Assembly (NCBI GenBank): GCA_018881555.1
Contig: JACAXG010000234.1
Location: forward strand, 310,001 to 374,000
Direction: 5' to 3'
From: Amblyornis subalaris
Taxonomy: Eukaryota; Chordata; Aves; Passeriformes; Ptilonorhynchidae
Length of the DNA stretch: 64,000 bases
Each line of letters opens with the position of its first letter. The stretch's first letter is position 1. Made by a program: the position numbers and the translations under genes. Shown here piece after piece: positions 24,701 through 36,700 of this stretch. Under the pieces are notes generated by a model. It worked only from the letters and a program-made list of their open reading frames with translations, did no database searches and was not told the DNA's origin.

Positions 24701-27700
24701 ACTATTTTTATTTCTCCTTGCTCTCTACACTAAGTTGTGTGAAGCTTTTGCATTCTCTCTGCGTGGAAATTTTCCAGGTTTATGATTTATGTTGCATGTT
24801 TCAAACTCATTCCTTGTTCTGCTCTGCTGAATAAAACCAGACACATGTTCAGCTCTGCAGAGAACCCAAAACACTTCTCNCTCCTTGTTAATTCCACTTT
24901 AATGGAGCAGTAGATGTTCATCCCATCTCCTCCTACACAGTCACTGGTACAGTTCTTGTGGTGGCAGTTTGTTTCCTGACATCCAGTCTGAGTGAACAGG
25001 GAATACTTTCCCTCTGTTAGGAGCAAGAAATGTGGGCTAAAGTGCTCCAGGTTTGTAGGGATGGATTTGGACATCAGTTCCTGCTAAAGTTAATAAAAAT
25101 GGAGTGTCCAGGTTCCTTGTTGAAGTCTCTCCTGCAGACTTTTAGTGGTGCACAAACCAAAAGAGCTTCTTTTTAAAGGCATTTCTGAGGGAAGAGTTGC
25201 TGTGACTCTGTTGGACGGAGCTGGGAATCTGGAGCAGGATTGCTGTACCTTCCAGCCAGCCATTTCCCAGGAGGAAAACCAGGGAAGTGGAGAAAGGTTT
25301 GGATGGCTCTGTGGGTGACTCTCCCCTGTGCTTGAACACAAGTGGCAATGCACTTCTTCCCCAGCAGATATTGTGGTGGGAGAGGGAGGAGAGGGAGCCC
25401 AGACTGAATTAACAAAGTTAAAAACTGGAGATCCCAAATATTTGTGAACAAAACAGGCTGGCAAGGCAGGGGTGGCTTTCACTTCCAAGCCCCTGTATCC
25501 ATTATATCCAAGGATCAACTGTCTAAATAGGCTCAGATTTAAGCTCCACAGTGCCTTGCTGAAATGCTGTGGAACATAAACCAGTAATTTGTTTAGCTTA
25601 GAAATGTTATCCTGGTATCCCAGAACCAATGTGTGGTGTTTTACCAAATTCCACACGGGAATGTCCCATCCCAGCACAGCCACAGATGAGGATTTAGGGG
25701 TCTCCTTGATCATTTTAACAGGATGCATGGGTTGTACACTCTGCACCATCCGTTTTGTGGAGGTGGAGACTTTATAAAAGAATGGTTGAATTGTTGTAGC
25801 AAGGCAGAATGAGGAGCTTTGACTCCCTTCCCTCTCTGTTCGATCTTTACATGGACAATTTCAGGCTCTAAGATTAGTGAATCCAGACTTCTCTAAATGT
25901 CTGCTACAATAAAATTTGAGAGGTAATTTGTATTGATCAGTACTCACCAGTGGAGGAAGAATTTGGATTTACTGTGCTCTTATTAAGGATTCTGTTAGCA
26001 ACATCTAAGAGAAATGGCTGCAAAAAACCCCTTTTTTTCTGACTCAAAAAAGAGCCAGGGTGGGAGTAGTATTGATTCTGTGGTCTTAAACACCAGCATT
26101 TGTCTTCCTCGTCTTTAATTCCCTCCTCCATTTACCAGTTCCTGTATAACACATTAAAAGAAATACCTGGAGCCAGGTGATTGTGTGGTATTATGGGGTT
26201 TTTTTATAGTATTATATAGAATGGTAATATAAATATTATCATATAGGAGTTGGACTCAGTGATCCCTGTGGGCTCCTTCCAATTCTGGATATTCTATGAT
26301 AGAATTAGGCCTCTGTTAGTGTTGATCTGATGAAGAGAGTGAGGGAGGTGAAGTAATAAATGCATCTCCCATTCCCTGATAGCAGCCACATCTGTTCCAA
26401 ATTCTGGATACAGAGCACACACACACACAGAGTAAATAGCAGTGTATTTTGGCTCACTTCAACAAAGGGTACACAAAGGCTCTGGAGATTTATCCTGTTT
26501 ATAGCAGCAGTTGCTGACCCTGTAAATCAAGTCTACAGCTTTAAAGGGAAGCAGAACCATTGGGGATTTCAGAAAAACACAGCTCTCAGTCTTGATTCAG
26601 TACTTCACCAGCNCCTATCTCTTAAGCTTTCACTCAGTAGTGCTTCTTTCTGTAGAAAGATGCTCTGAATGGTGCTTCTGCTTTCCAGAAACCAGTCCTA
26701 CTGTGGAAATTTTGGTTGGCTCCATGCCAGGCATTGGTTTTGGCCCAGGCTGAAGGCCTGACCATGGCACAGTGAAGGCTGTTGTGTTTACACACCCCAT
26801 TTCATCTGCAGATACAAAAAACCTGCACAAATCATTACAAATTCAGTCCCCTTAATGATTTGTGAAATTTTGTTGGACCTGTTTTGCAAGTTCAGCTCCA
26901 TATATTTTTGATGGGGTGATTAGAAGAGACTTTACTGTAGGCACTAAAATCCACCAGCTGCTTTCTCACTGGAGTGAGTAGAATGTCTCTAAACTTGTTT
27001 TTGTNGCCTCTCACCCCTGCTCTGTCCACCTGTGAGAGTCAAGGGATTGTGAGCTGAGCTCTGGAGCCTCACCAGACTTAGCAGAAAAGATCTGGCAAGA
27101 TAAAAAGAAAAGATGAAAAAAGAATCATTGCCAATGAGGGCCTGAAAACTGGATTAGAGATCCTGTGTCTCTTTACAAAGTAATAGGAGGGGATTTGAAG
27201 CTTCCATAATGCTTTGAAGAAAACACAGCTTTTATGTTGCTGAGCAGTGAACATTTGTGTAGGTATGGCAGGGAAAGAAACTGTTCAATGCTTGTGCACG
27301 TCCAGTGCCTCTCTCACATCTTCACAGAGATTTGAATGCTGCATGCAAATACATATCATTTGAAGGAACCTGTGAAAAAAGATGCTGGAAGAACAGTTTG
27401 TGGTTTTCAGGAGTGCCTTAGATAAATGCTGGCCATAGAAATCTCTCTCTGCATGTCCCTGGTAAAGTTTTCCCCTGGAATTTCTCATATCCCATTTCGT
27501 ATTTGAAATAGAAATCATCCTCTTCTTCCAGTTCACCCAGTTGTAACTGCTTCTGCAACTTCAGTTTTGAGACTTTTGGCTTCCCTCAAAAAAAAATAAA
27601 CCAGGGAAAAGCTTCATGAGGCCATTTCCTACAAGTTCATTTAAATGTCAGTATTTTATGGATTCAGANTTGTTCTACCCATTGTCTGCTAAACTGCACT

Positions 27701-30700
27701 TTTTATTACTGAAGCTAAGTTTAGATTCTAAACCCTGCACTCCAGATGTGTTAATCAGAAATCTTTACCAGTATAATTGCAGGAATGTTTTTGAGATTCA
27801 GTGTGTATCAACTGCCAGAGCAGTTACTGGGTGGTTTTTTCCTATCTCCCACTTGAAGTTTAAATAGAAATTAGATATTTTTTTGTAAACTGCGGAAAGT
27901 GTACTCCTGTTTCTACTTCCTCCATGATCCAGGGGTCCGCATGGAAATCCCAGGCTGTGTGCACCTGCAGAATTGGGTAATAACCTTGAATTCTGAGGTG
28001 CTTTGTGGTGCACAAGCTGCTGAGAATTCTCAGTTTCTCTTCATTTCTCCGTAGGCATGTTAGATCTGCCATGGGAAAAAGTAACATGNAAAAAAGTAAC
28101 ACAGCACAAGGGAAAATGCCTTAAGCTGAAGTGGGGAAGATTTAGATGGGATATTAGGGAGAAATTCTTTGTGAGGGTGGGGAGGCCCTGGCACAGGTTG
28201 CCCAGAGAAGCTGTGGCTGCCTCATCCGTGGAAGTGTCCAAGANCAGGTTGGACAGGGCTTGGAGCAACGTGGGATAGTGGAAGGTGTCCCTGCCCATGG
28301 CAGGGGGTGGGACTGGATGATCTTTTAGTTCCTTTCCAACCCAAACCTTTCCATGATTCTGTGATTTGTTGAACAGTCCAACCTCCTTTAAAAACTGGCT
28401 GACAAAGGAAGCTCCATTCCCTCCTTCCCACTCTTTATCTCCGTGGTTTTTCTCTCAGTTGTTCAGTGTGTGATTTCATGTGTTAAGTTCCATGCTTTTT
28501 AAGAAAACTGTATTTACAGTTATTTTCAGGCTGGAGGTGGAAGCATATACCTGCCAAGGAAAAATCTGCAAAATATTGCATGAAAGTGCTTCACACAGAC
28601 TGGTTATTAAATTGCTTTTTAAGTTGCACCTTGTTTTGCAGCTTAGAAAACAGTGGCAGGAGAAATAAAGCAAAACTCTTCGAAAAGTGCCTTGATAAAT
28701 AAACTTCATCTTAGTAAAGAAATCTGTTCCACCTGCAGAACTGATGGCACTGTGTCTGCAAGACATCTTACTGCTCTTAGTTCATTTTTATTACTCTTTT
28801 CAGACATAGTTAAGGAAGGGAAGGTCAGTCTGTTCTTTTTCAGCAGATTTGACTTTGTGTGAACCCTTCAGACCAAGGAAGCTCAGCAACATTCTGCTGA
28901 AGGCAGAAGTGCCTGGTACTGCTGTGATGCAAGGAAAGCAGGTTAAACATGAGCCCAGAGCTCTTTGCAGACATGGCAAAGAGGGAAAANGAGCTTATTG
29001 TGAATTTGGCAGCTGAGCACTCTGTTCACGCCAGGGAACTCCAAGCAGGGAGTGTTTGCAGAGTTTCCTTCCAGTCACCATCCTGCTGGTACCAGAGAAG
29101 TGAGAGCAAGGACTTGGAGGCACCTGGCCCCATGCTCTGACTTCCTTTTCATAACATTTAGGACAGCCATGACTAAATTTGTTGGAAAATCTAAGGGATA
29201 TACAGGAAGGGACTCTGATGAGTTAGGAATAAATTATAGGACATTTATAATCTCATGTAAATAAACACACTGAAGCACAGAGCTGTGAAAAGTTGGTAAT
29301 GTCTGGATTTTTGTTTTTCTTTCAGCTCATTCAGACAAACAAATTGAAACATTATCCCAGCATCCATGGAGACTTCAGCAATGACTTCAAGCAGCCATGT
29401 GTGGTGTTCACTGGGCATCCCTCTCTCAGGTTTGGGGATGTGGTGCATTTTATGGAGCTATGGGGAAAATCCAGCTTGAACACTGTTATATTCACAGGTA
29501 AGTAAAGTGCTGATATCATTATCAAATTAACAATAGTTTGTGCACTCTGGTTAAGTGTGGCCACATCCCTGGGGCTTTACTCATTTGTTCTGGGACAGAA
29601 GTTTTTGACTTCTGTAGGAGCTTATCTAAATTAAGGCCCCAGGACTGACTNCAGGGACAAATGTAATTATTGTGCCATTTAATTCAGTGTAGTCCTGCAG
29701 AGCCAACCTTTGCCATGCAGAGTCCGTTCCTGCCACGTCTGAGCAAAATCTTTGTTGTGCACAGCAGTAAAATGCCTACAGGAAATTAACTTTTGAATTA
29801 AAAGCAGCTGGCTGCAAGTTAAACCCAGGCAAGACCTAATAGATGCTGGTCAGAAAGGAGAAACACTTCTTCTCCGTATTCCACTGGAACCACAGACCTT
29901 TCCTCNTCCCTCCTGCTGCCCTTTCATCAGGCAACCAGGCAGTGTTTCTAAAGAGGTTTCTGTCCTCTCTGCTGTCCCGGAAGTGTGCACCCCACACAGA
30001 CCTGGCACAGGGATCTGGGCTGTTCCTGCCTTTGGGCTGAGCTTTGTTCCAATGCTTTTTGGCCGACAGACACGTTTGTAGCTGAAGTTGAAGGTACAGC
30101 TCTGGCTCATCCCCAGGGAGCTGTTTCCTTTCTCAGTGCACAACAGGTCTTTTAAGTTCCACCACTTGTCTCCATCTACTTCTAGTGCTGACCCTGCTTA
30201 AAAATACTTCAAAGCCTTCCCTCGAGCTGATGTTGTGTCCAGGTGAATTTATACCTGATGTGTCACCCAAACAGAGCCCTGCAGTGGGCATTGTCCTGAT
30301 CTGAAAAGGCAAATCATAATCCTTCTGTGATTTTGTGTTTAAGGAGCTCTGGGATAATGGGAGGTGTGTTTTATATAACTTAGCCAGATAAAAAAGGTGT
30401 GGATTTCAGACTTGGACAATGTAATTAGAAATGGGGAGGAGAGCCCTGAGGAACAGATAAAAACCTACTCCCACAAGGGCGGGATGGAGTCCCACTGTTA
30501 AGCTTATTTTCTTGCAGTTTTTAGTGAATAGGAAAGCTGCTGGAAAGCACAAAACCTCCTAAAGAAAAGAGGGCTGGGAAAGGGTTATTTCCTTCCTTCT
30601 TTCTTTTTTCTTTTTTTAACTGTAGACTCCAGGCTAGTGACAAGCAAGTCCCTTTGGCTCTTTCACAATATTGGCACCAAAAAGTGTGACAGTATCATGA

Positions 30701-33700
30701 TAGTGCTAAGCCAATTTGGGAAGATTTAAAGTGTNTAATTAACCCTGTGCAAGGGGAGGGGAGATATGAGGGGGTTCCTGCAGGGAACTTAAATCTGTTC
30801 TGTGTTTGTGCTGGGAAGTGGTGCGAGGTACCACAGCACTAAGGGTACAGCTGCTGCAGTGCCCATCCCTCCTGACCTTTGAGGTGGTTCAGGAGACATG
30901 CCCTAATTGCAGTAATTAGTAAAATTACAATATGGATATGCATTGTCTTGGAAACAGTGAATTCTACTCCAGTCAGGGCTTCAATTAAACCAGAGTGTGC
31001 AGAGCCTTTGCTGGGCTGTGTATTCCANGAATCCCCAGGGAATCAGTGGCATTAATCATGCTCTGGATGTGTTGCCCAAGGTGTCAGAAAGTGGCCTTTA
31101 ATGGCAAGAACTCTTATTCTGGGTCTTCTTGTAAGGAGAGGCAATTGACCTTTCTGTATGAAATCCTAATCCTTCAGTGAACCGAGGCAGTCGAGCCTTT
31201 CTGTCAGAGCCTGGCCCTGGCAGGTTGTTAAGGCCTGGAAATGTCAGTCCTAACAACCTGTGGGTGCATCAGGTCATGCTCTGGGAGATTCATTCCCACT
31301 TTATACTAAAGTGAAACTCCAGTTGGGAGCTGCTGTAGTTGGATGACCTTGGAGTGCACAATGATTCCAGATCCTTGTGGGGATTTGTTTCCTAAATTTC
31401 TCTGTCTATGGCTTTTGTCTCTGTCTGTGGGCACATCCACTGGGCAGGATGGTCCTACTTCCTTATGATTGTCTAATCCTAGCTCTACTTCCTTATGGTT
31501 GTCTCAGCTGAAACAAAAAAACATGATTTAGTGGTGGGTTTGGCAGTTGGACTTGCTGANCTTAGAGGTGTTTTTCAACCTAAANAATTCTACGATCTAT
31601 GTCTGTAGAAATTCCTAGCAGATTAAATTCTTCTATTCTTAGTAACTCCAGTGAAAATCTGAAGCACCTCCAGTGATGCCCANGATTTGCACTATTTAAT
31701 TATTTTTCTGTTTCAAGCTAAAATCTGCTGTGCTTCTGTAAGAACCTCAGTCCATTGGAGCAGTGTGTGAGAGCAGACGATGTTCTAGCTTTTCCTGGGA
31801 AAAAACTCCTAGTTTCTGATAATTGGAACCTTTAAAGTACAGGCCATCCTGCACTGTTAATGAACACTGCTTGTTCAGTCCACAGGAACCAGGCAGTCTC
31901 CACCTTTCCAATCTGTAATGTAAAAAACAACTACAAAAATATAGATTAAAGCAGCCAGGAGCCAGGACCTGGCTGTGAGGGAACCGTGGTGCTGCTCTGC
32001 TGGCTCGTGTCACCTGCAGCCTTTACTGCTGGAGCAGTATTGAGTAGATTATTGATTAAAAATNCCAAATACCACTGAGCCACAAAGAAATTCTAGGAGA
32101 AGACACGGTATAAAGAAGTCTCCTTTAAAAACCAGCTCCCTGGGAGGTCTTAAAACCGGCTCATGCACATCAGTGCTGTACAGTGGAAGGTTTTATAACT
32201 CATTGTCACACAGCAGTAAATCAGGAGTCTTGGGGGAGAAGCTAAAGACCTGTAATTCTGTCAGGAAAAGTCAATATGTGTCCTTGACAAGNACTTTTCT
32301 GCCTCCAGACAGGTGACTTTGGGATTTTGGGTGGTTTCAAAACAGCAGTTCCTGTGTGTCACGAGAGTTCCCTGCGAGCCCAGCTCAAGCTGTGTTTTTC
32401 ACATGTTCTAAATTTTCCAATTCCTGTGTCAGAATTCCTTCATAAGAATTTCTCCCTTTCCAAGGCTCTTATATTCTTAATAGTGGTTCAGAGAGGCTTT
32501 GGCCTGGATTNTGTATGGAATTCCCAGATCAAAAATCCANNTCTGTATATTATCTGAGCCTCTGATTCAGAAATGATTAGTCTGAGTAGGTGCTGCCTCA
32601 AACTCTGTCCTGCACAACCCCAGACAAGATGGAAAATCTCCCTTCTGATAACTTTTATAACTTACTTTTTACAATTTCATGGCACATCTCTGGCAGAGAA
32701 CCTCTGCCTGACTTAAGCTTTCTGGTTTTCCCCAATAACTTTTTAAATGTCTTCTGATTTAACCCTAATTGATCATTGATCATTCTTCAACTACCAACCT
32801 TCTCAATATTCCTGTTTTTAAACTTCAATTCATTGCTTTTAAACTTAACTGACATTAAACGCCATTTTTACATGGATATTTTTAGGCTTTGTTTCATTGC
32901 CATTGCCACATCTGCTTTAACTTAACGTGGCTTTTTGCCCAGTGTAATTTTTATTTCATGTTCGTGGATTCCTGGCTTCATGTACATGTCCTTGTACAAC
33001 TCTCATTTTTTGTTAATATTTCTCACTTTAATATTCCCAGGCAGCTACTCTGACAATTGCTTTAAACTTGGGAAAATTACCACTTGGACAGTTCCAAACA
33101 TTTGTATCGTTGCCTGGTGCCACATTCTGTTCTCTCAGGGTAAATATCCTCACATTGTGCTCAGTGGTGCTTCTCCAGCAGCAGATTTTTAGATTTTTAG
33201 GTGAGCAATTAGCTTGTCTTTGTGTTGGATGTCACACTGGTGCTGAACTTCTGTGGTAAGGCTTGAAGGAGATTTTTTCTTGCTGTCTGCATGAGAAATC
33301 CAGGCAGTGCTCTGCTCTGCTGCCATGTCAGAACATCCTAGATGGCTCTTTAAATCTGGACTGGAGTCCTTGAATTTCAGTTTTCTTTAAGTTCATCCTT
33401 TCACAGCCTCAGCAGGTGCCAGAGAAATTCCTCCTGCTGTGTTCCAGCCAGGCTTGAACTGCACTTCACTCTGCCTCTTGTCCTTTGAGGCCCTGTGGTT
33501 GAAGATAATCCAGCAGATAAAGCTTTTATGCATCCCCTTCTCTTTTTCCCATTCTGTGCTTATCAAACTAATACCAGTTCTTTTTTTTCCAGCATTCCCT
33601 TTATGCCATCTATCTCACAATTATCAGGGAGATAGGGGTGCCATAATCCTTTCCATATCATTAGTTGGTGACCCCCAGCATCAAGAGGTTACTTGTATCC

Positions 33701-36700
33701 TACATTGTGTCACCTGAGATCTACAGTTGTAATTCACAAAAAAAAAATTGTCTTTTTCTGTAGTATTGTCAATGTTTTGTTACTCTCTGTGGGAGTAAAA
33801 GCCCATTCAGTGCCTGACTTTTCCCTGGCAAACCTCTAATCCGGTAATAAAAGTACCCTTGGTTTTCCACCAGTCTAAACCTGGCACTTCCATTCAAAAG
33901 AATAAATATATATATATTTATATATAAAGACATGATCTTTATGCTGCATTTTTGTCATAGTAAAAACCAAGCTGCCATTTGGGTTACCTTAGGAGACCCA
34001 AAATGTCTACATTTTGCCTTCCTTTACAGGATCTGATTGAAAATAAGAGATGATGGTTTTGTCTTGATTAAATTAGTTCTAAAAATCATGCAATAATGTG
34101 TTCAAGTGAAATAGTATTGCTCTGTTACTTGATTAAGGTAAGACTAATTGTGGGCCTAATTTTCATCAAATTAATTGAAAATAATGGGTGGGGGAAGGAG
34201 GAAGGGAAGAGAAATCTATAACAGGATTGACATTGAACAACAGCTCTGACTAGACTGGAATCAGAGAGGAATTGGGCCATCTTTGTTGTTAATGACCTTT
34301 GAGTGTTTTCCACATTTCTCTTTCCAGAACCTGATTTCTCTTACCTGGATGCCCTGGCTCCGTATCAGCCCTTGGCAATGAAATGTGTTTACTGTCCCAT
34401 TGACACGAGACTCAATTTTATTCAGGTGTCAAAATTACTCAAAGAAGTCCAGGTAATGAATTTTCTGTTGCCTTTTCTTATGTTTCTTCACACAGCTGAA
34501 ATAAATAAATGAATTGTGAGCAAGTGTTACATTAAACAAAAATCGAGACAACACCCAGATCCTTTTCTCCATGAAGAGGACACAGCATTGAGCTCTCCTT
34601 TAGGAGAGGTCTAGGAAAAAACCAGAGGGTTCATGTAGTATCTGCTGTCCCCCCTTGACTCTTTGGGATTTTAGTGGCCTCTCCTTGTCCATCCCATTTG
34701 TTTCTACTTAAATTTGCTTTCTGACTCATGACATAATTGAAATAATACCCAGATTTTTTTCTGGCTGAGTTTTTCCCTGTGTTCTATCTCGCTGAACTCA
34801 CAAATACACATTTTCCCAAACCTCCTAACAATGCCTGGATCATTTTATCTCATTGTTCTGTGACCTGGCTTGTCACTGCAAACTGATAGAACTGTCGCTG
34901 CCTGGTTTTGGATAAGCATCTCCTTCCATGTTACTGCTGATTTATTGTGCTGTCTCCTTTGTCTTCTCCTTTGGCTTCCTTAAATCCTGCAGTGGCAACC
35001 TGTTTATGCTTTGTTAATATATTCCTGGAATACTCCAANGGTTGCTTGTGCTGACGTTTTTGCAGCCTTGATTTGATTATTGACAACTGACGTTTTTGCA
35101 GCCTCGCATGTTGACACATCTCCAGGAAAATTTGGGGTGGTCTCCACCACTGTTGCCATGTGCTTCCAGTTTAGATGGCACGGATTTGGGAGAAAAAGCT
35201 ATTTAATATTCTTATTTTTTCTGTCCTTATGGCACCTATGATATCGAAGTGGTGATTAAAGACACAAATTTCGGGCGGGTCACTGCTACACCCAACGCCC
35301 GCTCCTCGAGCGGTTTATTCCAGCGCTGATGGGAATTCCATGCTGTTCTTTTCCAGCCCCTGCACGTGGTGTGCCCAGAGCAGTACACACAGCCCCCTCC
35401 CACGCAGTCCCACCGCACGGACCTGATGGTCGACTGCCAGCCCCCGGCCATGTCCTACCGCCGCGCCGAGGTGCTCACGCTGCCCTACAAGCGCCGCTAC
35501 GAGAAGATCGAGATCATGCCAGATGTGAGTCCCTGCAGGGCACAAACGGGGGGGCTTCCTGCTCACACAGCCGAATTCCAGCTCAGCAGCCTCTGTAAAG
35601 TCATGGAATCACAGAGTTGGTATGGTTGGAAAAGACCTTGAAGGTCATCGAGTCCAGCGCCACCGCCGTGGTCGGCACTAAAGCGTTGCCTCGAGTGCCA
35701 CTTCCAGGGCTGGGGACTCTACCACCTCCCAATGTTTGACCACCCATTCCATGAAGGAATCTTCCCTAATATCCAACCTGAACTTCCTCATGTGCAACTT
35801 GAGGCTGTCTCCTCTTGTACTGTCCCTTGTTCCCTGGGAGCAGAGCCTGACCCACCCCCTCCTGCCCCCTCCTGTCAGGGAGTTGTAGACAGCCAGAAGG
35901 TCCCCCCTGAGCCTCCTTTTCTCCAGGCTGAGCCCCCCCAGCTCCCTCAGCTGCTCCTGGTGCTCCAGCCCCTTCCCCAGCTCTATTCCTTTCCCTGGAC
36001 ACGCTCCAGCCCCTCAAGGTCTCTCTTGTGGTGAGGGGCCCAGAAGTGCCCTCAGGATTTGCAGTGCAGCCTCAGAACTAAAAATATTTGTCCTAAAGAT
36101 ATTTGCAACCTTTGACTAAAAATATCTTGTGGCTGGGATTTACTGTTGACTCTGATCATGTAAAGCACATTCTCTCACATGGAGAGCTAAGAAAGAAGCA
36201 TTTTTTGAGAAATAATTTCACTGTGTAAANTTACGGGAATTGAAAAAAATAAACATTGGCTGGCTGAGAGAGCTGTTCAGCCTGGAGAAGAGACCTTGGA
36301 NCCCCTTCCAGTGCCTAAAAGAGCTCCAAGAGAGCTGGAGAGGGACTTTGGATAGGGGCCTGGAGGGACNGGCCAAGGGGGAATGGCTTCCCACTGCCAG
36401 AGGATAGGGTTAGATGGGATATTAGGAAGGAATTCTTCCCTGTGAGGGTGGGGAGGCNCTGGCACAGGTTNCCCAGAGAAGCTGTGACTGCCCCTGGATC
36501 TCTGGAAGTGTCCAAGNCCAGGTTGGGTGGGGCTTGGAGCAACCTGGGATAGTGGAAGGTGTCCCTGCCCATGGTGGGGGGGTGGAACTGGATGATCTTT
36601 TAAGGTCCCTTCCAACCCAAAGCATTCCATGATCCTGCNATTGTGAGCAAGCAAAAACTGTGCTCAGGTGAATTGTCCTTTGCAGGAAAATCCCATCTCG

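Larger units (their letters stand above)
22269..29325 (+). other. INTS9 intron (7 kb)
   Basis: It begins gtaagt and ends tttcag. It contains CR1 ends at 26246-26303 and 28093-28368 and a (CA)7 run at 26416-26429. It also has a 219-codon minus-strand open frame at 25090-25749 of unknown meaning. No RNA gene was recognised. Confidence 0.8.
29498..34327 (+). other. INTS9 intron (4.8 kb)
   Basis: It begins gtaagt and ends tttccag. It contains a decayed CR1 end at 31534-31602, a 30-bp-period duplication at 31455-31504, a T-rich stretch at about 32640-33600 and an AT dinucleotide run at 33901-33927. Confidence 0.8.
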
